From: Trichosporon coremiiforme
Taxonomy: Eukaryota; Basidiomycota; Tremellomycetes; Trichosporonales; Trichosporonaceae
Direction: 5' to 3'
Assembly (NCBI GenBank): GCA_039545355.1
Contig: BCJJ01000002.1
Location: 459,956 to 523,955 of the forward strand
Length of the DNA stretch: 64,000 nt
Shown here: positions 46,346-56,886 of the stretch, piece after piece
Layout of the letters: the number at the start of each line of letters is the position of its first letter
Position numbering within the stretch: position 1 is the stretch's first letter
Notes under the pieces: model-generated
Told to the model about the DNA's origin: nothing
The model's input: the letters and a program-made list of their open reading frames with translations, nothing else
Databases searched by the model: none
Translations under genes and position numbers: made by a program

Positions 46346-48641
46346 ATGCCCGACGTCATCGCGGTCAACTCGTTAGTCGCGCACATCCTCGGCGCCGGCC
46401 CGTCCGCCTTTGGCCTGGCTGCTCTCCCCTGCCCCGTGGAGATCACACTTCGCGTCGAGCTCGATCCGACCGTCGTCCCAAATGACGCAGACAGCATGCC
46501 CGGCCTCGGCGTCAACTACTCGTCTGTCTCGAAGGCTGTCTATGCCGCTGTCTCCGGCAAGTCGTTTGCCAACCCGGCGGCCATCTTGAATACGGCAGCG
46601 CGCGTGCCCCTCGCGTTGGAAGCGGTCAAGGCTGCGGACGTAAAGGTTCTGCTGCCGAGAGCACTGCTCCATGGAACCTGCGCTTATGAGAGGAGGTACG
46701 AGAGACTCGGAGAAGGGAGGAGCACAGAGGGAGAGCTGAGGGGACGAGTGGAGGGCATGGGCGTCAGCACTATCATCGGCCTCCACCCGCACGAGCGCGC
46801 CGAGAAGCAGCGCCTCGAGGTCGACGTCGCCGTGTCCAACGTGCCCGAGGGATGGGGACACAAGGCGTTCGCCGACGACGCTCACAAGGTGAGCCACCCA
46901 TCTTCTCGCACTCAATACTCACTCCCGATCATGCTGACCTCAGTTCCTCGAGTCCAGCGCGTTCGGCACCCTCGAGTCGTTGGTGGACACGTTCGCGCGC
47001 CATCTCCTCTCCCTCGAGAGTGTACCCGTCCAGTCGACAGTCGACGTCACGTTCCGCAAGCCCTCGGCGCTCCCCTTCGCGACGCCGAGTATCTCCATCT
47101 CGAGGAGTAGAGCGGACTACGCTCAGCGCGGAGGGGTAAGGAACATGTCGACTGCTGCGATTACGCAGGGCCTTGCCGGTGGGGCTGCGGAGGCTTCCTC
47201 CTCGTCCGCGCCTGCCTCTTCAGCCGCTCCGAAGACAGGAGCCTTCGGCGCCTCCGTCCCCGGTGAGCGCATCTTCCTCGCGATCGGGAGCAATATGGGT
47301 GACAAGGTAGGCCATGTCCGGCGTGCGATCCGCGAACTCGAGGCCCGCGGCGTCAAGACGGTAGACACTTCGCGACTCTACGAATCCGACCCGATGTACG
47401 TGACGGACCAGGAGGTGTTCCTGAACGGTGCGCTCGAGGTGCGCACTGCTCTCGAGCCGCTCGAGCTGTTGAAGGTGCTGAAGGAAGTCGAGGCCGAGAT
47501 CGGGCGGACCAAGACGTTCCGTAACGGCCCGCGCGTGCTTGACGTCGACCTCGTCGCGTACGGCAGCCAGGTTGTTTCGATCGGTGAGGCAGGCGTCGAA
47601 GGATGGCTGCGCGTACCTCACGCCAGCGTGGCGGAGCGCGAGTTCGTCCTCCGCCCGCTGGCCGATATGGACCCGGAGCTCGTCCTCCCCGGCGTGGGGC
47701 AGGTGAGGGACCTCCTTGCGCGTGCCGAGCCGGGAGGCCTCGTGCCCATCATCCCATTCCCTGCCCCCGCTAAGCCGATGCGCCTGCACCGCCCAGCGAC
47801 GCCAGAGATCATGGCGATCTACAATACCACTCCCGACAGTTTCTCAGATGGCGACGTGCGCCGGACCGACGCCTCGCACGCTCTTCAGGACTGCGAGCAG
47901 CTCATGGCCCTCTCCTCTCCGCCCGCCATCATCGACGTAGGCGGGATGAGCACGCGTCCCGGCTCCCAGCCCTGCACGCTGGACGAGGAACTCTCCCGCG
48001 TCGTGCCGCTCGTGCAGGCGATTCGGATCTCGGACTCACCTCTCGCCTCAGTGCCAATCAGTGTGGACACGTACCGTGCCGAAGTGGCGACCGCTGCAGT
48101 CGAGGCAGGCGCGAGCTGCATCAACGACGTGCGTGGGGGAACCGAGCCGGGCATGCTCGCTGCCATGGCGGCTGCTTCAGTCCCTGTGATCCTGATGCAC
48201 TCCCGCGGGGACAGCACAAGCATGCTGACACAGGAGGCGCACGACTATGACGCGTACGGCGGCATCCTCCCTGGACTTCGTACAGAGCTGGGGCAGATGG
48301 TCCTCGCCGCGCTCGAGGCAGGCGTGAAGAGGTGGGACATCGTGCTCGACCCGGGACTCGGGTTCGCGAAGAACGACGCAGACCAGCTCAGCATGCTGAA
48401 GCATCTGGACCAGATCTGCACCGGCGAGCTTGCGGGATACCCGCTGCTCGTCGGCGCGAGTCGCAAGGGTCTCGTCGGACGGATCACGGGGAGGAAGGAG
48501 GCGAAGGAAAGGGGCTGGGGGGACGCGGCTATCAACACGGTCTGCACGATGAGCGGCGTCGTTGACATTCTGCGCGTGCATGACGCGAGAGGAGCGGCGG
48601 AAAGTGTGGCTATGGCGAAGGCGATCAGAGATGCGAAGTAG
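46346..48641 (+). CDS. FOL1: trifunctional folate synthesis enzyme (dihydroneopterin aldolase, HPPK, dihydropteroate synthase)
   Basis: Exons 46346-46888 and 46944-48641 encode 746 residues. Two DHNA modules occupy about 1-245; the second has VSTIIGLHPHERAEKQRLEVDV. HPPK spans about 285-430 with FLAIGSNMGDKVGHVRRAI and RNGPRVLDVDLVAYG. DHPS runs from about 475 to the end, with IMAIYNTTPDSFSDG, IIDVGGMSTRPG, ISVDTYR, INDVRGG, DPGLGFAKN and LVGASRKG, all expected pterin or phosphate loops. It converts dihydroneopterin to dihydropteroate; DHPS is the sulfonamide target. Fungal Fol1 has exactly this order. The Met in GGMSTRP is at a variable site (Glu in many bacteria). Location is usually mitochondrial, though no clear presequence is seen. 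Confidence 0.97.
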
Positions 48642-49069
48642 GTACAGAGGGCATGCATACAACAGCAAAAGGCGTCTCATATACAACAGAGATGATGACC
48701 AGATGAAATGACTGGGGTCAGCTCACAGAGGAGGCTATCAGCTCACACTCAGATACTGATATCAGCTTCGAACAGGGATTGCGAGCTTACCCGGACTCGT
48801 ATTTTCGCGACTTGCTCGATGAACTTGTCGTTTCGTTTCTTGCATGAGCTTCGGGCGCAGAGTGCGCTAGCTCACCTTCCCCCCCCCCCCCCCCTTGATG
48901 TCGCATCTGCTGCTGCCTCGTAGCTCTTACCCTTTGCGTCTCAGCTAGGACTTCGGGACTTCTCTTGTCTGACATAAACTACCACTCTGGACATGCAGCT
49001 CATACTTTCTCCTGATGTCAGCTCAATCTAGACGCCCCATAGCACTCACCCGACCTTGCGGCAAGACCA
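48642..49069. other. convergent 3' region between FOL1 and DMC1
   Basis: The two genes end facing each other. On the minus strand this stretch still shows several GTGAGCT-type donors and CTGAC...CAG acceptors, as if splicing continued past the proposed DMC1 stop. A 16-base C homopolymer lies at 48879-48894. Confidence 0.5.
48879..48894. repeat. C16 homopolymer
   Basis: Sixteen consecutive C on the plus strand, in the convergent 3' region between FOL1 and DMC1. Its length may be unreliable in the assembly. Confidence 0.9.
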
Positions 49070-50743
49070 CTACGTGTCTGGCATCAGCTATGGCGGCCTT
49101 TGTGCAGCTCACCCTCCCATCCGCTGTTGTCAGCTCGCATGAAGGAGGGCCTAGCTTACCCAGACTTGAGGCAGTACGTCGCCTCGCCCTCAGGCATATC
49201 AGGCGAGTCCTGGAGTTTCGCGATACGCTCCTCGCCGCGACCTTTGCGGAGCTGGATGCGGGTTGCCGAGCTGTCATTAGGTCCCTTCCCCCGTTTCTTC
49301 TTACGCGTGGGCGAGGACGTGGCCTACTGTCAGCTGGTGCCTGGTTAGTGAGCTCACCTCCAACGGGCTTGGCGCTGGACGCGGCGGCGAACCTGGCGTC
49401 AGGTAGAAAACACCGAGCTACCTACATCGCGGCGGCCTGGTATCAGCTCTGCGAACAGGTAACAGCTTACTCCAGGGTCAGCCTGGACATGGTTTGTGAG
49501 CACGACGGCGACGTTGAACTCCTCGGCGAGTTTCTGCAAGCGGGACAGGAACAGGTTGAGTTTCTGCCGTCAGCTGAGAATTCAAGCGGCAGCATACCTG
49601 CTGGCGCTCGCTGAGCTCGCCGCGGCCCGAGTAGTCCTGGCCTGCTGTTAGCTTCATAGCGGAGAGCTGGAAGGTCACGGAACAGGTTCATGACGCTGTC
49701 AACAATGATCAGCTTGTACGAGCGGTCGTCCATGAATCTGGTGTCAGGTAAGATCGTGGCATCATTAGCTGAGGACTCACTGGATCGCCAGCTCGACGAG
49801 GAGCTCGCACTGCTGCTCGCTGCTCCATGCGCGCGCACAGAGGACGTTCTCGAGCGCCTGCTGACCGTCGACGTCGAAGCGGTCCGCGACGGCGCGCACG
49901 CGGTCGGGGCGGAAAGTCCCTCTGTCTGTCAGCTTCGCGGCGAGCTCTCTAGCTCACTCGGTATCGATGTATGCAACCTTGCCCGCCGCGCCGCCCTGGT
50001 CCTCGGGCAGCTGGGTCGAGACACACAGTGTGTGGCAGAGTTGGGTCTGGTGTCAGCTTGCGCAAGGACCTAGCAGCTGGACAGAGAAAGGGCTCACCTT
50101 GCCAGTACGGAACTCGCCGTAGACCTCGGTGATGCTCTGGGTGCTGATGCCGCCGCCGAGCATGCCGTCGACGGACTTGGAGCCCGTGCTGATCGTGAAG
50201 ACGGTCGCGCGGCGCTCGGACACCTCGACGCCCGTCGCGAAGCTAGGGGGCTGGCGTCAGCTGATTTCTGGTCTGCCAGCCTCACAAGCAGCTTGGCGCA
50301 GACTTCCTGCTCGTCAGCTACGGTCCGTTCGGGGTAGAGAAACTCACCTTCAGCTTCTCGATCTTGGCCTGTGGAGTCAGCTAGAATCGGGCGGAAGTAG
50401 CTGTACCTCAGAGAGACCCTGATGTCAGCTACGCAGAAGTTGGTGGGAAGCTTACCTTGATCTTGGCCAGGTTCTTGCGCGGAGTCTGCGCGACACCCAG
50501 CACGGTCACGATGCCGTTCGCCTTGAGCTTGCCGATGTCCGAGACATTGATGCCCTGCGAGTTATAAGGGTCAGCGCATTCTCAGCTTACATGAGACTGC
50601 AGCTCATCTACCGACTGTCCATCAGCTGGTGCTCAATATCGGGCAAGCTACCTCGTAACCGAAAACCTGAATGTCAGCTCAAAACGGTCTTACGCGAGCT
50701 GGGGCTACCAAAGAAGTCTTACCTCGTCACCGTTCTCAGACAT
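49070..50743 (-). CDS. DMC1: meiotic recombinase Dmc1, with 18 short introns
   Basis: Nineteen exons reading leftward (starts: 50743, 50666, 50614, 50554, 50418, 50368, 50306, 50250, 50046, 49921, 49737, 49641, 49563, 49436, 49392, 49323, 49270, 49123, 49077) give 328 residues. Human DMC1 has 340. Every junction keeps phase. Walker A is GEFRTGKTQ, split after GK by an intron. Walker B is LIIVDS, and the L2 region is [15 protein letters not shown] with [14 protein letters not shown] and ADPG separate Dmc1 from Rad51. The N-terminal micro-exon 50614-50591 restores [15 protein letters not shown]. Dmc1 catalyses interhomologue strand exchange in meiosis. The last two exons (11 and 8 nt) are less certain; they end GGWEDT, the expected position of the family C-terminus. 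Confidence 0.92.
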
Positions 50744-51267
50744 GTCAATGGCACGTATCGGTCAGTAGGCTGTCAACTGTGAAGATGATGAGAGAAGAGA
50801 ATAACCATTTGTCAGTCAACATGCAGGTGACGAGGAAGACGAGAGAGGGCAGCTGAGTCACCTCTGGCGTGTGAGTGATCAGCGCGCATTGCGCCCTCCT
50901 TTCGTGGACGAGACCATCCAAACCTCCACCGCGCGGAGTTGCTCACACGAGCACGCAAACAACATCGCAGCATCGTCCACCTAGATGAGTCTAAGCTACG
51001 ACGATTGTTATCGGGCGAGTTTAAATGCACTCTCGGTAACGTCTCGATCGATAACCGCCTTACCGCCGGGCACGCGCGTGCCAGCTTATACAGGCCCCAT
51101 GGGCGACTAACTCTCCGTGCCTACCTCGGCACCTCTGTGCGGGGTAATTCGGCCGAGTTTGGCCCAAATTTCCCCTCCAACCAGCACCTCGCGCTTTCTA
51201 ACTCGATACCCGACCCGGAGAACGTGATCTTTTGACTTCTTTCAACACTCACCACTCCTCACCCAAC
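50744..51267. other. divergent promoter region of DMC1 and aconitase
   Basis: These 524 bp lie between opposite start codons. The half next to the aconitase ATG is pyrimidine-rich, as for a strongly expressed gene. No TATA box or named site was settled on. Confidence 0.45.
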
Positions 51268-53625
51268 ATGCTTGCTCAACGACGCGCGAACACCCTCGCG
51301 CGCACCGTCCTGGGCCGCCGTGGCCTCGCCACTCCCACCTCGCTGCCCGCCAAGGACTACGCCGCCATCACCCCTCCCTACCCCCGCCTCATCAAGACCC
51401 TGGATGAGGTCCGCAACGTCCTCGGCAAGGACCGCAAGCTCACCCTCGCCGAGAAGATCCTCTATGCTCACGTTCGCAACCCCGAGGAGTCGCTCGGCGG
51501 CGGCGGCAAGATTCGCGGCGAGCGTTACCTGAAGCTTCGCCCGGACCGTGTCGCCATGCAGGATGCGTCGGCCCAGATGGCTCTCCTTCAGTTCATGACC
51601 TGCGGTCTTCCCGACACCGCTGTCCCCGCCTCGATTCACTGCGACCACCTTATCCAGGCCTACCGTGGCGCCGCCGAGGACCTTCCCCGCTCCATCGACC
51701 AGAACAAGGAGGTCTTCGAGTTCCTCGAGTCCGCCGCTAAGAAGTACGGCATTGAGTTCTGGAAGCCTGGATCGGGTATTATCCACCAGATCGTGCTCGA
51801 GAACTACGCCGCGCCCGGTCTCCTCATGCTCGGTACCGACTCGCACACCCCCAACGCCGGCGGTCTCGGCATGCTTGCCATTGGAGTTGGTGGTGCCGAC
51901 GCCGTTGACGCCCTCACCGACACCCCTTGGGAACTCAAGGCTCCCCTGATCACTGGTGTCAAGCTCACCGGCCAGCTCCAGGGCTGGGCTGCTCCTAAGG
52001 ACCTTATCCTCCACCTCGCCGGCAAGCTTACCGTTCGTGGCGGTACCGGCCGTATCCTCGAGTACTTCGGCCCCGGTGTCACCTCGCAGTCGTGCACTGG
52101 TCTCGCGACCATCGCCAACATGGGTGCCGAGGTTGGTGCCACCACCTCCACCTTCCCCTATTCGGAGAACATGCGCGAGTACCTGAAGGCCACTGGCCGT
52201 GCCCCCGTCGCCGAGGCCGCCGACGCCGCCGCCAAGGCTGGCTACCTCTCCGCCGACGAGGGTGCCGAGTACGACGAGGTCATCGAGATCAACCTCTCTG
52301 AGCTTGAGCCCCACCTCAACGGCCCCTTCACCCCTGACCTTGCCACCCCGATCTCCAAGTTCTCCGAGTTTGTCAAGGAAAACAACTACCCCGAGGTCAT
52401 CTCCGCCGCTTCCATTGGCTCGTGCACCAACTCGTCGTACGAGGACATGTCCAAGGTCGCTTCGATCGCCGAGCAGGCCAAGGCTGCTGGCCTCACCTCG
52501 AAGGTTCCCTTCCTTGTTACCCCCGGATCAGAGATGATCCGCGCCACCATTGAGCGTGACGGCATTGAGGGCAAGCTCGAGTCCATTGGTGCCACCGTTC
52601 TCGCCAACGCCTGTGGCCCGTGCATCGGTCAGTGGAAGCGTGAGGACAAGCAGGGTGAGGACAACATCATCCTCACCTCGCACAACCGTAACTTCCGCAA
52701 CCGTGCCGACGGCAACGCCAAGACCCTCCAGTTCCTGACCTCCCCCGAGATCGTCACCGCCATGGCTTTCGCCGGCAGCGCTCACTTCAACCCCATCACC
52801 GACTCCATTGAGACCCCTAACGGACCGTTCAGGTTCCAGCCCCCGTCTGGTGATCGTCTCCCTCCCCAGGGTTACACCGGTGGTGACCTCGCTTACGCCC
52901 CCACCCCCTCGCCCAAGCCTTCCCCCGAGACCGAGGTCAAGATCTCGCCCACCTCCACCCGTCTCGAGATCCTGGAGCCCTTCACCACGCCCTTCCCCAA
53001 CGGCCCCGCGGAGCTTCCAGAGCTCACCTGTCTTCTCCGTGTCCGCGGCAAGTGCACCACCGACCACATCTCCGCCGCCGGTCCCTGGCTCAAGTACAAG
53101 GGACACCTCTCCAACATCTCGGAGAACACCCTCATGACTGCCGTCAACGACGAGGGTGGCCAGGTCAACGTTGCCCGCGACTCCAACGGCGAGGACACGA
53201 TCCCCAAGGTCATGCAGAAGTACAAGGCCCGCCAGGAGCCGTGGATGCTCGTCGTCGACGACAACTACGGTGAGGGATCGGCCCGCGAGCACGCCGCTCT
53301 CCAGCCGCGATTCTACGGCTGCCACCTCATCGTCGCCCGCTCGTTCGCCCGTATCCACGAGACCAACCTCAAGAAGCAGGGCATCCTTCCCGTGTGGTTC
53401 GCCGACAAGGCCGACTACGCCAAGATCTCGGCCGGCGACAAGGTCCAGACCGAGGGCCTCAAGGAGCTCCTTGCCAACGGCGAGGGCCAGATCTCGCTCA
53501 AGGTCACCAAGCCCGATGGCGAGGTCCTCACCATCCCTACGACGCACACCATGTCTGCTGACCAGATCAACTGGCTCCGCAGTGGCTCTGCCCTCAACTT
53601 CATTGGCGAGCAGGCGCGCAAGTAA
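51268..53625 (+). CDS. mitochondrial aconitase-family hydratase, intronless
   Basis: A single exon of 785 residues. The N-terminus (MLAQRRANTLARTVLGRRGLA) is a typical mitochondrial presequence, Arg-rich without acidic residues. Three 4Fe-4S ligands are present in IGSCTNSSYEDM and NACGPCIGQW. IHCDHLIQA, GTDSHTPNAGGLG and GEGSAREHAALQPR are active-site loops; the last has Ala where yeast ACO1 has a second Ser, as in the ACO2 branch. Together with QDASAQMALLQFMT and ENYAAPGL, this suggests the ACO2/homoaconitase-like type over ACO1. Activity is therefore citrate to isocitrate, or homoaconitate hydration in lysine synthesis. Codons strongly favour C at third positions and no intron interrupts it, both unlike its neighbours and consistent with high expression. 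Confidence 0.93.
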   Translation: MLAQRRANTLARTVLGRRGLATPTSLPAKDYAAITPPYPRLIKTLDEVRNVLGKDRKLTLAEKILYAHVRNPEESLGGGGKIRGERYLKLRPDRVAMQDASAQMALLQFMTCGLPDTAVPASIHCDHLIQAYRGAAEDLPRSIDQNKEVFEFLESAAKKYGIEFWKPGSGIIHQIVLENYAAPGLLMLGTDSHTPNAGGLGMLAIGVGGADAVDALTDTPWELKAPLITGVKLTGQLQGWAAPKDLILHLAGKLTVRGGTGRILEYFGPGVTSQSCTGLATIANMGAEVGATTSTFPYSENMREYLKATGRAPVAEAADAAAKAGYLSADEGAEYDEVIEINLSELEPHLNGPFTPDLATPISKFSEFVKENNYPEVISAASIGSCTNSSYEDMSKVASIAEQAKAAGLTSKVPFLVTPGSEMIRATIERDGIEGKLESIGATVLANACGPCIGQWKREDKQGEDNIILTSHNRNFRNRADGNAKTLQFLTSPEIVTAMAFAGSAHFNPITDSIETPNGPFRFQPPSGDRLPPQGYTGGDLAYAPTPSPKPSPETEVKISPTSTRLEILEPFTTPFPNGPAELPELTCLLRVRGKCTTDHISAAGPWLKYKGHLSNISENTLMTAVNDEGGQVNVARDSNGEDTIPKVMQKYKARQEPWMLVVDDNYGEGSAREHAALQPRFYGCHLIVARSFARIHETNLKKQGILPVWFADKADYAKISAGDKVQTEGLKELLANGEGQISLKVTKPDGEVLTIPTTHTMSADQINWLRSGSALNFIGEQARK

Positions 53626-54078
53626 CCACATCCCAAAACAGGCCGTTCAGGCTTTAGATATTGTATCAGTTCCTCATATGCATAGGTCATAGGTGTTTGG
53701 ATCATACGTTCGTTATGCAGTTGCGTATAAAAGTTTGGCGATACTCACCCAGGGACGCCACGAGAGTCCGCACTGCCGATCGTTATCGCTTGGCGGCCCG
53801 GCGGGATCAAAGTCCCTACCAGCCTGCGCGCCCAATACACCGCCGGAAGCAGCATGACGTGACCCTGCCCCTGCCGCCCAGCCCAGGCTGCGTTTCTCCA
53901 CACTTGGACTTGGCTGCCAGCCAGTTGTTGTCGACCACATCCGCTTCCACCACCATCTCCAGCACCTTGACCAGACCGTCCCGTGCCCTTTGCGACTCCG
54001 AACACTTCTGCAAATCCATATCATCGATTCAAACGTACGCGTGCATCCTGCGTTCCCACCCTTTGCGCACCTACCACC
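53626..54078. other. intergenic region between aconitase and RMD1-like gene
   Basis: A 453-bp gap between two rightward genes, pyrimidine-rich from about 53860. It should carry the aconitase 3' UTR and the promoter and leader of the next gene. Nothing further seen. Confidence 0.45.
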
Positions 54079-55945
54079 ATGCCGTCCGTTCCAAATACCC
54101 TGCCGTTGCCATATGCGCACGCCTACACCCCGCAGCAGAAGTCGCGCGAACCCCGACAGCCCACGAGGTAAGCTATGAATGGTCTGCATTGAGCTAACAA
54201 CAGAACATCAAAACTCACGAATAGTGCGTTGCTGTCACCACTGTGCAGAATGCCGAGCTAACCACATCTCTCTCGCTGTGATTTGTTTTCGTCCTGAAAC
54301 GTTTGTTGTAATTCGTGACTTGCAGAACTCAAGGTCCTTCCGACTCAGCCTGAGGAGACGATTCCCGAGGAGGACGAGGAGGGCGGCATCAAGGTCATCG
54401 AGGAGGAGGGCGAGGGTGTCGAGGTGGGCTACTGGATTTGTTCATCCGCTAAACACGTTCGCAGTTCTACACGCCCCTTTCGCAGATTCCCGCCGGTTCC
54501 GCGCGCCGAGATGCGCAGAAGCTCACGCGGTCAGAGAAGGCAAAGCTCCCGCGAGTGACGGCGTACTGCACTGCTGCGTAAGCTTTCCTGGCCGCTAGCA
54601 AGCTAACGACCAGGTCGTACAACCTGCCCGCGCTGCAGACGTACCTTGCCAACCGGCCCGCGAGCTACCGCACGCACCCGCGCCTCTTCGAGGCCGAGTG
54701 CCTGTACACGCAGTACCTTCCCCCTCCGTCGTCTACGAGCGGCATCCACCGGAGTCCGATCACGAAAGCGCATCATGTACCCGAGGGCCAGCTCGTCGAT
54801 GTCGATTCCGGCTCCTCGCGCTCAACAGACGAGTACAAGCGCCGCCCTGGCATTGTGAAGCGCCCCGGTGGCCTGGGCCGACGACGCGAGGACGCGTCCA
54901 CGAACGGGAACGGCAACGACACAGACGACGACGACTGGGAGGAGGAGGATTGGGTCCCCGACGTCTTCTTGTTCGAGTACGGCACCGTCGTCATCTGGGG
55001 AATGACCGAGAAGGAGGAGAAGCAGTTCCTCCGCAGCCTGTGAGTTGTTATAATCTCTGTGGACTGACAGAAACAGGAAGAAGTTTGAGATCGAGCGCCT
55101 CTCCGCCGAGGACATCGAGATGGAGGACCTCAACTTCTACTATGCCGACTACTCTCGGTGAGCTGAAATCCACAGGGAGATAAGCTGACAGCAGCATCTA
55201 CAACGACGTCATCACGCTGCGCAAGGGATCGTCTTACATGTGAGCTCTTCGACAACGATCTTCGAGCTGATGCCAGGACGAAACTGGCACTGTCGCACGC
55301 ACTTTCGCAGTCTGTCAAGATCTCGCTCTTCGAGGAGCTCATCAGCGGCACCATCGAGCAGACGAAGGACATTCCGAAGAAGCTCAGCGAGACAGGAAAG
55401 ATTGGCGTGAGTTGCTCCACGACATCTTGTCGCCATCCAACTAATCCCCAGCTTCCCCGCAGCGAGATCATGAAACAGATCGGCAACCTCTTCATCCTGC
55501 GCATCAACATCAATCTCGTCGGCTCAATCCTGGACTCTCCGGTAAGCTGGCTGTTCCCCTACCATAGCTGACAGACAGGAATTCTTCTGGTACGCATATA
55601 CAGATGCTCCCGCCAAGGTGAAATCTAACCCACAGGTCGTTCCCAGACTTGGAGCCTCTGTACAACGCGTTCCGCGAGTATCTCGAGATTGGGCAGCGGA
55701 TAGATCTCCTGAACGCGCGAGTCGACGTGAGTTGACGATCACCACTAGTGAAACTAACTAGCAGGTGCTCCAGGACATGCTGAAGCTGCTGAAGGAGAGC
55801 GTCAACTCGTCGCACGGCGAGCATCTCGAGGCCATTGTCATTGTCCTTATGTGAGTTGACTGTGGAAAGCCGCAACTGACAGAGCAGTGGGATGGAAATC
55901 GTCCTCGGCATCATCACGATTCTGGTCGACCTCAGTGTCGCGTAG
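54079..55945 (+). CDS. RMD1/RMD8-type DUF155 membrane protein
   Basis: Thirteen exons (54079-54167, 54204-54223, 54326-54423, 54465-54577, 54614-55039, 55077-55157, 55195-55239, 55277-55406, 55452-55541, 55579-55589, 55636-55726, 55765-55850, 55888-55945) encode 445 residues, in phase throughout. The family signature RTSK precedes KLKVLP; the domain then reads VTAYCTAASYNLPAL, FLFEYGTVVIWGM, IYNDVITLRKGSSYMTKLALSHALSQSVKISLFEE and FFWSFPDLEPLY. A C-terminal membrane segment (VIVLIGMEIVLGIITILVDL) ends the protein. Relatives are yeast Rmd1/Rmd8 (needed for meiotic nuclear division) and human RMND1 (mitochondrial translation). Exons of 20 and 11 nt are present. It lacks a mitochondrial presequence, which fits the Rmd1/Rmd8 branch better than RMND1. 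Confidence 0.92.
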
Positions 55946-56886
55946 AAGAGCTGGACAGTGTACTTTTTGTTTACGTTACAATCTACTCTGATGTCATGTA
56001 TAATATCGCGATCGCATGGTTGCGGCTGGGCTTGGCTGGGCTATAGGTTTGGGCAATGAGCGCCAAAGAGCGACAAGCGGCGAGGAGTGATGCGATCTCC
56101 GATGGATGCGGCATCTGCGGCATTGGCCGGGCCTTGCATGGGCATGCGGCGGCGTGCGGGCTCCACCTGGTGTCCGCTAGTCGGCTTACTAGCCCATGCG
56201 TTCCGATAAACTCAGGCCGTGTTGCTGATAAAGCAAACGTGCCGGCGGTGGACATGGGCGGGAATAGATAGCGGTGGCAAACGCTAGCATCCTGGTGAAT
56301 GACATCAGGAACGGCCACGAAGGATCCACGAGGCGCCGCAGGTACTCTGCAGATGGTGTCCCCGCATCCCCGCGGATCGGCTCTGCGCCCGCTGAGGGCC
56401 CGGTGCAGGAAAGGCAAAGGGTATGCGGCGGCGGCCGCTCACCAAGCGAACATTGGGCCAATCATTCCAGTCGTCTTTGGCAAAATTTAATTCCGGATTC
56501 GCTGATGGACTGACCGATCTGGCCGAAAACACGCAAAACACGCTCGGCCGCAGGGAGCCGGTTATGTGTGCCAAGCGTTCCGGAGCCCGCGTCCCCGGCC
56601 CCATCAGGCCATCACAATCATGCATGCTTGCACGCGTCTGGGGTCTGCTTGCGTGCGCTGCGTGCGCTGAGCGATGCAGTGGGTATGCGGGTACCATGGG
56701 CAGGCTGGGCAGGCTGGGCAGGCCGAGCAGTCGACCCTGACCCGGACGAACCGCTTAACATGCCGTCGTACCGCCTGCCAACACGACTTTGCCGCAACCG
56801 CACGAACGCAAAAGAATATTTATCTTTACCCGGTGCTTTCTTGACTTTGTACTACTCTTCTTCACAACTTTAGACAAACTAGCATA
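55946..56886. other. intergenic region upstream of cytochrome c peroxidase
   Basis: A 941-bp gap with the peroxidase promoter. No convincing Yap1-type TTACTAA site was found; TTACTAG occurs near 56185. A fourfold GGCAGGCTG-like run lies at 56699-56725. Confidence 0.45.

Noticed and set aside
51259..53631. Two long minus-strand frames (351 and 367 residues) opposite the aconitase
   Set aside because: Mirror frames caused by C-ending codons in a highly biased gene; no domain matches.
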